A stretch of 64,000 bases of DNA. Source: Bacteroidota bacterium (GTDB taxonomy: Bacteria; Bacteroidota; Bacteroidia; J057; JADKCL01). Positions within the stretch are counted from its first letter, which is position 1. Each line of letters starts with the position of its first letter. The translations under genes were made by a program, and so were the position numbers. Below are positions 17,057 to 26,832 of this stretch, piece by piece. The notes under the pieces are model-generated. The model saw only the letters and a list, made by a program, of their open reading frames with translations. It was not told the origin of the DNA and searched no databases. The stretch is from contig JADKCL010000001.1 of assembly GCA_016718825.1 (NCBI GenBank), positions 372,001-436,000 of the forward strand, in the 5' to 3' direction.

Positions 17057-18065
17057 GCTTTTCTTCGCGCTCCATTTTGTTGATGGCAAATGACAAACCA
17101 AACCTGTGAATCCAGCCCAAATAACGGGTCGGATCTACCGCGTAATCGATGTGCAACGGATGCTTGCCGATATGCGCCCGCACACCGAGTCCAGCTGTGG
17201 GGTACACTTGGTCATCGACATTGATTTTGTAGCCTGCACGCAGGTACAGTAATTTCTTGTATTCAAATTCCAACCCGATGCGGATGTTTTCGGCATTGTC
17301 GTTGGGGTGATTGAGCTGAATGATCGCGGTCAAAGACTTGTCTTCCGTCTTCCAAGGAATCATCGACACGCCCAATTTGAACAGCGTCGGCGCAGGATAA
17401 CTTCCCAATGTCACCGGCTTCGAATTCAACCCATCGGGTTCGTAGTCGCCCTTCAGCTTCGAATTGGTGCCAAAACTCTGCATCGCCACTGCAAAACTCA
17501 GGTCTTTGAAGTCCGTGCGGTACATAAACCCAAGATCCACCACGCCTGTATGGGCCATGTATTCAGCGAGTTGCTCATTGACGTACTTGAGGGTGACGCC
17601 GTAGCTGAAATAATCCGTGAGCCGTTTGGAATAACTCAAACCCACGGCAGTGTTGCTGGCACTGAAGAATTGCCCTGTACCATCAGGCTGGAATTCGGTG
17701 CGGCGCTCCATCATCCCTGTCGTCAGGGATGTGACGCTGAGTCCGAAAACCCCCGCCTTTTTGGTGGGCATCACGCCGGAGAAATACGCCAAATTGATGC
17801 CTGCAGGCCAAAACGTGTTGGAGGCAGCCAAGCTGAACTTGTCGACATCGGCAAGTGTGGCAGGATTGGTATTGGTGCTGTAGACATCGCCGGTCACGGC
17901 AACATTGGCACTTGCCATGGCCGCAGACCTTGGACTCGGATCAATCTTGAGGAAGGTCAAGGCCGAGATGCCTGCACGTTGGCCACCCAAACGGGGCAAA
18001 AGCTGCGCCTGCACGGCAGTTGTCGTGAGCAGGAACAAGCACAGGATATGTAAAATTCTACGCAT
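17034..18065 (-). CDS. PorV/PorQ-family outer-membrane beta-barrel protein
   Basis: A 343-residue protein with the signal peptide ILHILCLFLLTTTAVQAQ. The mature N-terminus shows the family pattern: ISALTFLKIDPSPRSAAMA, then ASANVAVTGDVYSTNTNPAT, as in PorV/PorQ/UPF0164 barrels ('FL-IG--ARA--MG-A--A--D---NPA'). Alternating strands follow to the end (YLRAGYKINVDDQVYPTAG, IHRFGLSFAI). PorV binds T9SS cargo C-terminal domains and PorQ helps attachment; paralogs act in other secretion roles. Here it sits after a TonB receptor (ATG overlapping its TGA) and before a propeller lipoprotein, and cargo-like proteins are encoded upstream. Confidence 0.85.
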   Translation of the reverse strand: MRRILHILCLFLLTTTAVQAQLLPRLGGQRAGISALTFLKIDPSPRSAAMASANVAVTGDVYSTNTNPATLADVDKFSLAASNTFWPAGINLAYFSGVMPTKKAGVFGLSVTSLTTGMMERRTEFQPDGTGQFFSASNTAVGLSYSKRLTDYFSYGVTLKYVNEQLAEYMAHTGVVDLGFMYRTDFKDLSFAVAMQSFGTNSKLKGDYEPDGLNSKPVTLGSYPAPTLFKLGVSMIPWKTEDKSLTAIIQLNHPNDNAENIRIGLEFEYKKLLYLRAGYKINVDDQVYPTAGLGVRAHIGKHPLHIDYAVDPTRYLGWIHRFGLSFAINKMEREEKHEEAPAN

Positions 18066-20920
18066 CAGAGCATGAAGCTTAAGCCCAACATCATTTGGCG
18101 AGGAGTAAGGTAACGGGCCGGATCCGTTGGTGGCAAGCCGCGATCTTGTGGATCGGGGTAATTCGGGTCGCGAACCGTGTAGGGCAATGGATCACCGTCG
18201 CGGTAAGCCTTGCCGGTCACACCATTGATAATCTGGGAATTTTTGTTGTTGAAAATGTTCCTGATTTCGAAGGAAAGCGAGGCACGTTGCAGATCCTTTT
18301 TCCCGAAGCTGAAATCACGGGTGACCTTCAAATCGGTCCAGAACCAAGGCGCAGCGATTTTGCTGTTGGGTTCATCGTCGATGCGCTCGTAAATCGGGCG
18401 GCCATTGGCGGCAATCCCCGTTTGCTCAAACGGCGTGTAACGCAAGCCGGATTTGAGGGTGCTCGAAACAAAGACGCGGAAACCATTCAACGAAACCCCG
18501 AAAACACGTACAGAGGTATCAGGCTTCAAAATCAAGGAGGCCTTCAAATCAAACGGGCGGTCCCAAGCGAGGAAGTTTTCCTTGCTGGTATTGACAAAGC
18601 CCTGCGTTTTGATCTGAAGTGCCGATTCTGCTGCCGAGTTGGACTTTCCGGTCGCAATTTGATAGGTGCCGTTGAAGGTGAAGGTCAGCAATTTTCCGAT
18701 CCTTTGCTTCACACCGACTTCCAAACCTCTGATACGGGCGTAGTCTTGGTTGATGAAAAATGTCTTGGTCACGAGTCTGCCGGTCTGATCTTTGATCAAG
18801 GCTGAGCGGCTGACGATGTAGTCAAATTTGTCGTTGTAGAATGCGGTCACCGTCAGGGCCAGGTTCTTGTTGATCTTGGACTTGATGCCGACTTCGTAAG
18901 AAACCGTCACCTCCGGATTCAAATTCGGATTTCCGAGGTTAGAGAGGAAGCTGCGGTCTTGGTAGACCGGATCCAAACCAGCATAGACAAACCTTGGATG
19001 CGGCAACTGCATTGCATGGCCGTAGTTGAAATACAGCACGTTGTTTTCGGTGACCGGAAAGGAGATGCGCAGCTTGGGAAGAAGGCGCGCTTTCCAGGCT
19101 TTGCCGAGGAAATTGGTGGTGCTTGTCCGGTAAGCTTCCCGCGTCGCATCGGTAACGGGTGCATCCGGATTGTTGACGGCATTGTCGGCAAATTTTCCAG
19201 GTGCCCAATAGTCGTAACGCAATCCGAGGAAGCCGATGATGCCTTTGTACTTGATTTCATCCTGCAAGAAGATGCCGCCCTGCGCCGGACGGGCAAGCCA
19301 AAGGTCGCTGCTTGCGCCCAAGCTTGTACTTGGCGTATAGGTCGTATCGTTCACGCGAATGGGTGCACCGACCCAAGGGCGGCTCACGTCAATCCACTGG
19401 TATTCTTGCTCCTTGTGCTCATGCCCGATCGAGACATAATGCACGCCCTTTTTGCTGGGGTGGGTGAATTTATACTTGAACGTGTATTCCTGCGCATGGT
19501 GGTTGTGCCATACCGTGCCGAGGCCTCCGTTGTTGTAGAGGCCGTTGCTTGGGTACACATAGGCAACGGAATCCCCTGGATTGAACACGCTGATCGGATT
19601 GGTCACGATGGAGGCTGGATCATACAATTGATCGACCGTGCTGTCGCGGAATGGGCGGCCGTTGGCATCGGCCTGCAAATAGGTGAAGAGACGGCCTGCC
19701 GTGATGTCCAATGTCCAGCTCGTATCCAACACGGTCTTGAAATTCAAAATCGTGAGGTTGCTTTGGTGGGTGTACACCGTGGCGTTGTCCAGCATGTCAC
19801 GGTAGGCAAATGGAAAACCAGGTTGCATGATCGCGTCATTGCCGACCACCTGCAAAGTCCTTGAATTCTGGTTGATGTTGAGCGAATGCTGATTGGTCAA
19901 GGAAAACTTCATTCCCGGCCTGACGTTCCAACCCAACTTGACCGTGTTGGCCCAGCTGTTGCTTTGGCGCGGCGACCACATGGAATCGTTCACGCTGAAT
20001 GCAGAGCTGTGCAACTGATTGGCATAATGCCCAAAGTAGTCGTCGCTCAAATCCATGTCGCCGCTTGCAAAGAAGGTCAATTTCTTCTTGGTGAATGGAA
20101 TCGGACCGCTGATGGCAAGGCTGCCGACGTCGGTATTCCAGCTCATCGGTCCGTGGACCTTGAAACCCAAGTTGTCGCGCTGCCAACTGCCTTTCACTTG
20201 GAGGCGGTCCCCGCCTTCCTTGATTTTGGTATTGATCACGCCAGCGGTACCGTTGCCATATTCGGCATCGCCGCCGCCTGTCACCAAGTCGATTTCCTCC
20301 ACCGAATTGGAACCCACCGACACGCCCATGCCCGTGCCCGCGAGCGGGTCACGCGCACTCACGCCTTCGACCAGATAACTCGTTTCATACACACGTCCAC
20401 CACGAATCTGCAAGCCATCCGGAGTTTTGGAAACACCCGCTTGGTTTTCCAGAATCTCGGTTACGTTTCGGTAAGAGGTCTGCTCCAGATATTCGGCGCC
20501 GATCTTTGCGCCCGATTTTCCATCGTTTACGTCGATCAAATCCGCCTGACCCACGATCGTGATTCCGTCGATGACATTTCCGGCACCGAGTCCTGCATCG
20601 ACCGTGGCGATTTCTCCGGCCTTCACGGTGATGCCCGTGAATTTCGTTGCGCCATATTCGTCCATGAAGACCACGACGGTATAGTCGCCCGGCTTCACGT
20701 TTTTGATTTCGAAATTGCCTTCGCCGTCGGTCAATGTACCATAGTAGGTACCGTCGACCGTCACCTTCGCAAATGGAAGGCCCTCCTTGGTCGCGGCATC
20801 ATAGGCCTTTCCTTTGATCGTGCCATCCTGCGCCATCACCGATCCTGCCGATACCATCAGCAACAAAGTCAAGATCAACTGTCCAGCCCAACGTTGCATA
20901 TCCTTACCAATTGAATTCAT
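18065..20920 (-). CDS. TonB-dependent receptor with carboxypeptidase-regulatory-like domain
   Basis: A 951-residue outer-membrane receptor. The signal (QLILTLLLMVSAGSVMAQ) is followed by an N-terminal CarboxypepD_reg-like domain (GTIKGKAYDAATKEGLPFA, GTLTDGEGNFEIKNVKPGDY). A plug domain follows (TEILENQAGVSKTPDGLQIR, LVEGVSARDP, VEEIDLVTGGGDAEYGNG) and then a long barrel ending DPARYLTPRQMMLGLSFML with a final aromatic-hydrophobic strand. It is not a SusC by length or context, as no SusD is nearby. The ATG at 20920 overlaps the preceding lipoprotein gene by 17 bases; an ATG at 20899 is also possible. The stop overlaps the PorV/Q start (TGATG). The substrate is unknown. Confidence 0.92.
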   Translation of the reverse strand: MNSIGKDMQRWAGQLILTLLLMVSAGSVMAQDGTIKGKAYDAATKEGLPFAKVTVDGTYYGTLTDGEGNFEIKNVKPGDYTVVVFMDEYGATKFTGITVKAGEIATVDAGLGAGNVIDGITIVGQADLIDVNDGKSGAKIGAEYLEQTSYRNVTEILENQAGVSKTPDGLQIRGGRVYETSYLVEGVSARDPLAGTGMGVSVGSNSVEEIDLVTGGGDAEYGNGTAGVINTKIKEGGDRLQVKGSWQRDNLGFKVHGPMSWNTDVGSLAISGPIPFTKKKLTFFASGDMDLSDDYFGHYANQLHSSAFSVNDSMWSPRQSNSWANTVKLGWNVRPGMKFSLTNQHSLNINQNSRTLQVVGNDAIMQPGFPFAYRDMLDNATVYTHQSNLTILNFKTVLDTSWTLDITAGRLFTYLQADANGRPFRDSTVDQLYDPASIVTNPISVFNPGDSVAYVYPSNGLYNNGGLGTVWHNHHAQEYTFKYKFTHPSKKGVHYVSIGHEHKEQEYQWIDVSRPWVGAPIRVNDTTYTPSTSLGASSDLWLARPAQGGIFLQDEIKYKGIIGFLGLRYDYWAPGKFADNAVNNPDAPVTDATREAYRTSTTNFLGKAWKARLLPKLRISFPVTENNVLYFNYGHAMQLPHPRFVYAGLDPVYQDRSFLSNLGNPNLNPEVTVSYEVGIKSKINKNLALTVTAFYNDKFDYIVSRSALIKDQTGRLVTKTFFINQDYARIRGLEVGVKQRIGKLLTFTFNGTYQIATGKSNSAAESALQIKTQGFVNTSKENFLAWDRPFDLKASLILKPDTSVRVFGVSLNGFRVFVSSTLKSGLRYTPFEQTGIAANGRPIYERIDDEPNSKIAAPWFWTDLKVTRDFSFGKKDLQRASLSFEIRNIFNNKNSQIINGVTGKAYRDGDPLPYTVRDPNYPDPQDRGLPPTDPARYLTPRQMMLGLSFML

Positions 20921-22349
20921 TCAGCAAAACCTGGTTAAAGAAATTTTGAAGGGCGACAGGGTCACCAAAGAGTTGATGCAATTCCACAGTGACAAGCACC
21001 AAATCGGTATCTCCATTGTTGTTGACGGAGCGTGCACAAACGGCATCCGGACCTACCCATCCGCCGGTGATTGTAAAGTTGCCGGTGTACATGGTCTCCG
21101 CAGTTGCCTTTACATACATGGGTGTCGCACGTCCCACGAAAATACTTGCCTCTAGTGTATCATAATTGGCAGCAAAACCTGCCGTCGGCATGACCTTGTT
21201 GCCCGTCGGGAGCCTTGCGCTTCCCCCGGAAGTTGAGACGCTGTCGAGCGGGGTGTATTCCTGCAAGACGGAACTGTTGTCGAATGTATTGGGGAAACTG
21301 CAGTTGATCAGAATTTTCCCACCTTGATTCAAATACCCCTGAATGGCGCCTGAGGCATTTTCCAACAAGGTCAATCCGGCATCGCTTCCATCGCCATACC
21401 AGAAAATGCGCGGGTAGAAATTGATGAACCTGCTGAAAGTCGGGGACCAAAGTCGCGGCACATTGACGCCGTTGGCGACGCGCAGGTCAATGCGGTCTGC
21501 ATTCGGCTCCACCAAGTCGAGCGATTGTGCATAGACCTCCTCTGGGGAAGGTAGCGATCCACCGGGGTGGGCATCGATGACCAGCAAGTCCGAGCTTTTG
21601 CGTTTGACAAAAACGGTTTTGGATGTGTCGACCGTACTTTCGGAGCCTGCAATATCCCTTGCCTTCAGGTAAAAGACATTGTCACCCTCCAACAACAATC
21701 CGGAAACATTCCCTGGCAGCACCGTGGCCTCCGCGCCGGAAAGGGCAATCGCATTCGTGGCACCCATCGCAGCTGGATCATTGGGCACCAAAGTGAGCGT
21801 GCGCACATCCTTGGCCAAGGCAAACCAATTCCCGCCATTGACCTTGATGAAAACGCTGTCCACATTGTCGGCACCATCGAGGTCATCGACGCTCAAAAAC
21901 AACGTCGTCACGATGAACGAAGTGTCTGGTAAGCCCTGGATACTGTCAAAAACCGCAGTGGGTGCCGAATTGCGAATAGGTACCAGCAAATAGGCCGGTG
22001 AGGGGTCCACATCCCCGAGATTGTCGATCGCCCGAACGTAGAATGTGATGTCGGTCGTATCGGTACCGACCGCAAGGTTGAATTTAAACGTGCTGTCTTG
22101 CACGTCCACCAGGGACCAATTGCTCCCATCGAGCGAAATCTCGTAACCGGTCACCCAGCCATCTTCATCCGCCCCAAACCAATTGAGCGTGACTTCGCTG
22201 CGCAAACGATCCTCGCCGACAAGCTGGATCGACTCGAGCGAGATATGCGTATCAGGTGCCACATTGGGCAGCTTCTCACCTTTGTTACAGGAGGCAAGCA
22301 CCAATGTTAGGGCAAACAGGACGAATAGAATGTGTCGCTTCATCTTCAT
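20904..22349 (-). CDS. Lipoprotein with fibronectin-like and GATase-like regions
   Basis: A 481-residue lipoprotein: ILFVLFALTLVLASC with lipobox LASC. The first half has tandem Ig/fibronectin-like stretches (VTLNWFGADEDGWVTGYEI, ITFYVRAIDNLGDVDPSPA, VFYLKARDIAGS). The second half begins SDLLVIDAHPGGS and has GYLNQGGKILINCSFPN, resembling the Rossmann-like glutamine amidotransferase-type fold seen in surface proteins that lack catalysis. No catalytic triad is evident. The ATG at 22349 was chosen from several (22367, 22343) as the one starting the signal. It is the third gene of the six-gene set. Confidence 0.65.
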   Translation of the reverse strand: MKMKRHILFVLFALTLVLASCNKGEKLPNVAPDTHISLESIQLVGEDRLRSEVTLNWFGADEDGWVTGYEISLDGSNWSLVDVQDSTFKFNLAVGTDTTDITFYVRAIDNLGDVDPSPAYLLVPIRNSAPTAVFDSIQGLPDTSFIVTTLFLSVDDLDGADNVDSVFIKVNGGNWFALAKDVRTLTLVPNDPAAMGATNAIALSGAEATVLPGNVSGLLLEGDNVFYLKARDIAGSESTVDTSKTVFVKRKSSDLLVIDAHPGGSLPSPEEVYAQSLDLVEPNADRIDLRVANGVNVPRLWSPTFSRFINFYPRIFWYGDGSDAGLTLLENASGAIQGYLNQGGKILINCSFPNTFDNSSVLQEYTPLDSVSTSGGSARLPTGNKVMPTAGFAANYDTLEASIFVGRATPMYVKATAETMYTGNFTITGGWVGPDAVCARSVNNNGDTDLVLVTVELHQLFGDPVALQNFFNQVLLNEFNW

Positions 22350-22409
22350 TAAGAAGCAGGCGGACATTCACCGAATGTCCCACCTGCAACAAATTTTCAA
22401 TGCCCAGTA

Positions 22410-24554
22410 CTACTGGACTTTTTGGATTTTGACAACCTCTACGAGGCCGCTGTTTTCGGAAGTCACTTTCACGAAGTAGTTGCCGGAAGCCAGGTTGGAA
22501 ATGTCCACCAAGGTTTCGCCGCCTACTGCATCCAAAGCGATGGTCTGCATTGGGCGGCCCATGAGGTCATAGACCGTAGCCGTTGCGCCAGCTTGCAAAC
22601 CTTCGAAGTCATAAGCCAAACGGAATTGGCCATAAACCGGATTTGGATAAGCCTTGACCGTTGCTTGAACGGTGCCGTCGACAGCTGTGATCATGTTCAC
22701 GTCGGCATTGTTGCGTGGCAACAACTTGAAGTTGCCAAAGGTGTAGGCCAAGACACCGGTGATGTTGGTTACGACATCGCCATTGAAGACTTGGATCACG
22801 GGAACGTTCATGATGCCGTCGGTTGTAGCCCACATCGGATCATTGACATAGGAAACGTTCAACGAGGAGAATGTGCTGTTGGTCACGCGGCCGGTGAGGA
22901 TACGCGTTCCATCGGTGTTGGTGAATACGTCTTTTCCGACGCGCCATTCGGCAAAGTTGCTCGGTGCATCAGGATTTTGATCGACAACGTACAAAGGCTG
23001 ACCTGTGGTTGGGTGCTTCAGGTTGAGCAACATACCTTCATAAGGCTCGCTCGTGCCAATGCCCCATGTTGCAAAATTGCTAGGATCTTGATCCAAAGGT
23101 GTGATGCTGCCGGTGCCCAAAACCTGCACCGAGCTGATCTGCTCGATACGTGTGAAGTTGAAGCTTTCACGCACGGTACCTGTGACGCGCACTTTCTGAC
23201 CGATGGTCAAGTTGGCCAATGAAGGGTTGTCGGTCACCATGATGCCTGCCCAAGCAAGCTCATTTTCTTGTTGGATGAAGACGAAGCCCAAGTTGGTGGC
23301 TTCAGCCGAAGCAGTCACGACACCATCAACCGTAACGTCCATGCCGACATAGCCGGAAGATGCGCTCGAAAAGGTGCTTGGAACAAACTGCACGTCGACG
23401 ATGGTGGTGCCATTGTCACGGACAGTGTAGAAATAAGGATCTTGGCCAGAAGGCACGGCACGGTTGTAGCCGGTGTTGCTGGAGTCGTCGGTTGCACCAA
23501 CATAGTATTTCACAAATGCACCGTCAGCCTGTGCAGGGATGTTGGCAGTCCAAGTACCGTTGGTATTGGTGCCGGTTGCGAGGGTCATCGGTGTGCTGGT
23601 GTAGCTGGTGTTACCCACGCCGACAGCGTAGAACAAGTTGGCGCTCGCCACAAATGCAGAGTTGTCGCTGATTTGGGCGGTCACGATCACAGGCTGTGCG
23701 CTCGTTGGTGTCACCAAGTTGCGGGTTACCGAGATGATGGATGGTGCGGTCGAATTGGCACCGTAGTCGCTGCGGCGGGTAGGGGAGATTTCGTAACCAC
23801 GGCCGTTGCCGCCCATGCAGCCGTTGGGGCTGTGTGTGACCACGCCACGGATGTAGCCATAGGTATCGCCTACGTTAGGGGCGAGGAAGTTGCCAGCAGG
23901 TGCGCCATTGGGCAAACGCTGGGCAATGAATTTGTCGGTGATGTTGATCTTTTTGCCGGTACCGTCGACGACGGTAAAGCTGATGCGGGTACCGCCGCTG
24001 AATGGATCCACCGTGGCTACCGTTACATTCTGGATTTCAATGTATTGACCTTCCCAAGTTTCACCTGTGGTCACTTGCTGTATTTGTGAGTTGTCATTCA
24101 AGTCGCCGACGCTCACTACCGTAGGTGCAATCGTGTAGCCGGCGCCCAAAATGGTCACCGGCACGTTGTCCAACGGCACAATTTCAGATTCGCCTGGACC
24201 AAACTCAGTCACCACACCCGTCAAACGGATGGAGTCACCTTGCTCCAAGTTGGTCACGCCGATCAAGTTCGGATCAAAAAATCCGATGATATCGAGACCC
24301 GAAAAGTCGCCATAACCGTTGCGGATCCAGAATTGGAAGCTGTTGTTGTCGGTCAAGGCAGCCGAGTCAGGCTTCTGTACCAAAGTTCCGACGACCTGCA
24401 CGGTGTCGCCAACAAGCGGTGAGGCTTCGATGCAAGCCTGTAGGTTCTGTGGAGTAACGGTTTGAATGTCTTGTATCGAAACAATAGGATACTGGGCAAA
24501 CGCGGTTCCCCCAAAGCAGAGCAGGAGCGCGAAAAGTGGTAAAAGCTTTCTCAT
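22410..24554 (-). CDS. Secreted T9SS-sorted protein with OB-fold-like domains
   Basis: 714 residues with the signal MRKLLPLFALLLCFGGTAFA. Two or three OB-like segments follow (GDTVQVVGTLVQKPDSAALT, IGQKVRVTGTVRESF) of the kind found in extracellular nuclease-associated proteins, each with IEIQNVTV-type strands. The C-terminus is a T9SS type A sorting domain: VKAYPNPVYGQFRLAYDF, VYDLMGRPM and ASGNYFVKVTSENSG. It should be exported by T9SS to the cell surface. No catalytic residues of nucleases were found. Second gene of the set, 60 bases before the lipoprotein start. Confidence 0.8.
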   Translation of the reverse strand: MRKLLPLFALLLCFGGTAFAQYPIVSIQDIQTVTPQNLQACIEASPLVGDTVQVVGTLVQKPDSAALTDNNSFQFWIRNGYGDFSGLDIIGFFDPNLIGVTNLEQGDSIRLTGVVTEFGPGESEIVPLDNVPVTILGAGYTIAPTVVSVGDLNDNSQIQQVTTGETWEGQYIEIQNVTVATVDPFSGGTRISFTVVDGTGKKINITDKFIAQRLPNGAPAGNFLAPNVGDTYGYIRGVVTHSPNGCMGGNGRGYEISPTRRSDYGANSTAPSIISVTRNLVTPTSAQPVIVTAQISDNSAFVASANLFYAVGVGNTSYTSTPMTLATGTNTNGTWTANIPAQADGAFVKYYVGATDDSSNTGYNRAVPSGQDPYFYTVRDNGTTIVDVQFVPSTFSSASSGYVGMDVTVDGVVTASAEATNLGFVFIQQENELAWAGIMVTDNPSLANLTIGQKVRVTGTVRESFNFTRIEQISSVQVLGTGSITPLDQDPSNFATWGIGTSEPYEGMLLNLKHPTTGQPLYVVDQNPDAPSNFAEWRVGKDVFTNTDGTRILTGRVTNSTFSSLNVSYVNDPMWATTDGIMNVPVIQVFNGDVVTNITGVLAYTFGNFKLLPRNNADVNMITAVDGTVQATVKAYPNPVYGQFRLAYDFEGLQAGATATVYDLMGRPMQTIALDAVGGETLVDISNLASGNYFVKVTSENSGLVEVVKIQKVQ

Positions 24555-24566
24555 ATTAATTACGTA

Positions 24567-26660
24567 CTATTTTACGACTACAAATTTCCCTTTGAAGATC
24601 TTGCCGGAAGTCTTGTCCTTGACCGAGAACATATAAATGCCTCTAGCAATGATCTGATTGTCTTTTGACAGCAAGTCCCAAGCGTGTTCCCCGCCTGCAA
24701 ACTTGGTGGTTTCCGTATCGGAGTAGGTTCCAAACCAGCGAATGTCGTCTCCAACATAGGCCTGCTCGTGGTTGAATTGGTCGACCAAGTCGCCTGCGAC
24801 CGTGTAGATGCGCACTTCGCATTCGCTCGGGAGATTGGCAAACATGATCTTGCGGTCCTCTTCGAATGTGCTTGCACCTTCCCAACCTGCGCCTGCATAG
24901 TAGGGATTGGGATAGACGAATGGATCGCCGTTTTCGAAGCCGTCATTGCCCGGCTTGCCGGGGAATGCACGCACCATATTGGCCAACGGGCTCGATTCCA
25001 AGGACTCCAGGTTGTTGACTTTGTCGCCTTCGTCAAAGGCGGTAACGGCGATGGCATGTTGCCAGCCATTCTGCACCTTGTCAAATGTGTATTTGTAGTA
25101 GTATTTGGTGGTGTCGCCCGTAAATGTCACCGGTGCGCCCAAACGCACGCTCGTGAAGTCGGTGTCGTAAAACAGGGCATTGCCGGGTTTGTCGTAGGAA
25201 GCCGACAGTTTCAATTCCTTCGAAATGTCCACAACGTCCTTCACGTCAAACCCAACCGCTGTTTTGTAGATGCGATAGCCTTCAAAGTCAGCCTTGTTGC
25301 TGATCGGGTCGATCGAAGCTTCTGAGTTGTTGCTCCAATAAACATCGATCTGATGATTGTTGGGCACAATTTTGATCTTGGGAATCGAAGGCGGCGAAGG
25401 CAGGATGAAACGTGTGATCACGCCATTGTTGTCTTTGTCTTCCCCCGGATCCAAGATGCCGTTGAAGTTGCCGTCTTCACCATTGTAAGCACGTTGCGCC
25501 CACTGCGCGTTTTGAATCAAATTCGCTTTTTGCTCGTCGGTGTCCTCGGCAATGTAACGCCCGTCTTCGCGGCGCTTGGCGCAGATGATGGCATACGCGA
25601 GGTCGATCGACTCACCCGGAGCCAGGGTCGCGTAAGGACCCACGCTCATCAGGTAGGTACGGTTGCTCGCTGCCTTGAGCGAAGGTCGGATCTGCGTTTC
25701 CCAGTCCTGCTGCGGGGGGGCGAAATAATTCAACCCGCTGTACATCTTGGCATAGCGGGCATTGTCGTCTTGCGGGAAAAAGTAAATCGGGTCGTTGCTG
25801 TTGTTGAATTGCCAGGTGGTATAGTGGCCTCTCAGAAACGGATTCAATTGCGGGTGTTGAAACCCGAATTTGTTTTCGGAGCCCAAAAACTTGGTGCCGA
25901 TATAGCTTTGGGTGTAGAGTGTATCTCCCTTGGCGTCAAACTCATAGGCGAGATGAAGGGTGTCGATGTAGCCGTTGCCGCCTTTGTTGAAGAATGCGGA
26001 TCCGCCCGGTTGTGTAATGTTCACATTGCGCACCACTGCATCCGTCCAATAGCCAAGGTAAAGACTGTCGAGGGTGTTGCTGCTGTTGTTGGTGATGCGG
26101 AAGTTGAGGATGACGAAGAAGTTGGCGAAGGCGTAGTTCCAGTTGTAGGTTTCCATGTGCACGCTCACGCCCAAGGGGTTGAGGTGATCGAGGATTTGAA
26201 TGCTGGTTCCCGGAACGAACACCGACGAATCTGAAAAGTCGGCTACAAGATCTTGGTGGGAAATTGCTGCAGGATCATAGTTGGGCGAATCATAGAGCGA
26301 AGAGCGCTCCCGCAACGTGGAACCTACTGCTGCCGAAAATTCATAGCCCGATCGGCCGGTGGTATAACCTGTCGACGCATCGACAGCACCTGTGGTCACT
26401 GCAACGGTTGAGTTGTTGATGCGTGCCCCGATCCAAAGTCCGCCATCAAACAAGTGCTCGATACCGGTGCCACGCGGATATTCGCAGGATGGAAAGCCTT
26501 GGACGTCAAAAGATCCGTTGAAGGAGTTCCCAATGACCCCAAAGTTGTTCACGGTCAGACCAACATTGCCGGCCGACGTAAAATTCTCATCAAATGATGA
26601 CTGCCCGATCAAGCAACCGACAATGCAAATGCCTGAAAGTGAAAGCAACAGTTTTCTCAT
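24567..26660 (-). CDS. Secreted protein with FlgD/T9SS-type C-terminus
   Basis: 697 residues with the signal peptide LLLSLSGICIVGCLIGQ. The middle is large, beta-rich and unfamiliar (HLFDGGLWIGARINNST, YFFPQDDNARYAKMYSGL, IPKIKIVPNNHQIDVYWSNN). The end is a sorting-type Ig domain: YPNPYYAGAGWEG, VRIYTVAGDLVDQFNHEQ and ARGIYMFSVKDKTSGK. A calcium-like motif DGNFNGILDPGEDKDNNG occurs near residue 405. It is the first gene of the six-gene operon and starts 12 bases before the T9SS cargo gene. The related 'hypothetical-cargo-lipoprotein-TonB-PorV' order suggests export or assembly of one surface structure. Confidence 0.8.
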   Translation of the reverse strand: MRKLLLSLSGICIVGCLIGQSSFDENFTSAGNVGLTVNNFGVIGNSFNGSFDVQGFPSCEYPRGTGIEHLFDGGLWIGARINNSTVAVTTGAVDASTGYTTGRSGYEFSAAVGSTLRERSSLYDSPNYDPAAISHQDLVADFSDSSVFVPGTSIQILDHLNPLGVSVHMETYNWNYAFANFFVILNFRITNNSSNTLDSLYLGYWTDAVVRNVNITQPGGSAFFNKGGNGYIDTLHLAYEFDAKGDTLYTQSYIGTKFLGSENKFGFQHPQLNPFLRGHYTTWQFNNSNDPIYFFPQDDNARYAKMYSGLNYFAPPQQDWETQIRPSLKAASNRTYLMSVGPYATLAPGESIDLAYAIICAKRREDGRYIAEDTDEQKANLIQNAQWAQRAYNGEDGNFNGILDPGEDKDNNGVITRFILPSPPSIPKIKIVPNNHQIDVYWSNNSEASIDPISNKADFEGYRIYKTAVGFDVKDVVDISKELKLSASYDKPGNALFYDTDFTSVRLGAPVTFTGDTTKYYYKYTFDKVQNGWQHAIAVTAFDEGDKVNNLESLESSPLANMVRAFPGKPGNDGFENGDPFVYPNPYYAGAGWEGASTFEEDRKIMFANLPSECEVRIYTVAGDLVDQFNHEQAYVGDDIRWFGTYSDTETTKFAGGEHAWDLLSKDNQIIARGIYMFSVKDKTSGKIFKGKFVVVK

Positions 26661-26832
26661 GCGGGGTGCAATTTACGAGGATTCGTCCAAAGCCCATGCA
26701 GATGGAGATTACTATTTTATAAACTTTACATGCAACCGGGTTTCTTCCGGAATCGGCCCTCAGCAGCAAATCAGGCAGGTTTCGGTTTCCATCGGCTCGG
26801 TTTTCTCAAACATTTGCAGCCAAAGTGGAAAA

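Noticed and set aside
19886..20914. Long open frame on the plus strand opposite the TonB receptor.
   Set aside because: Compositional shadow of a well-supported receptor gene; no family motif.
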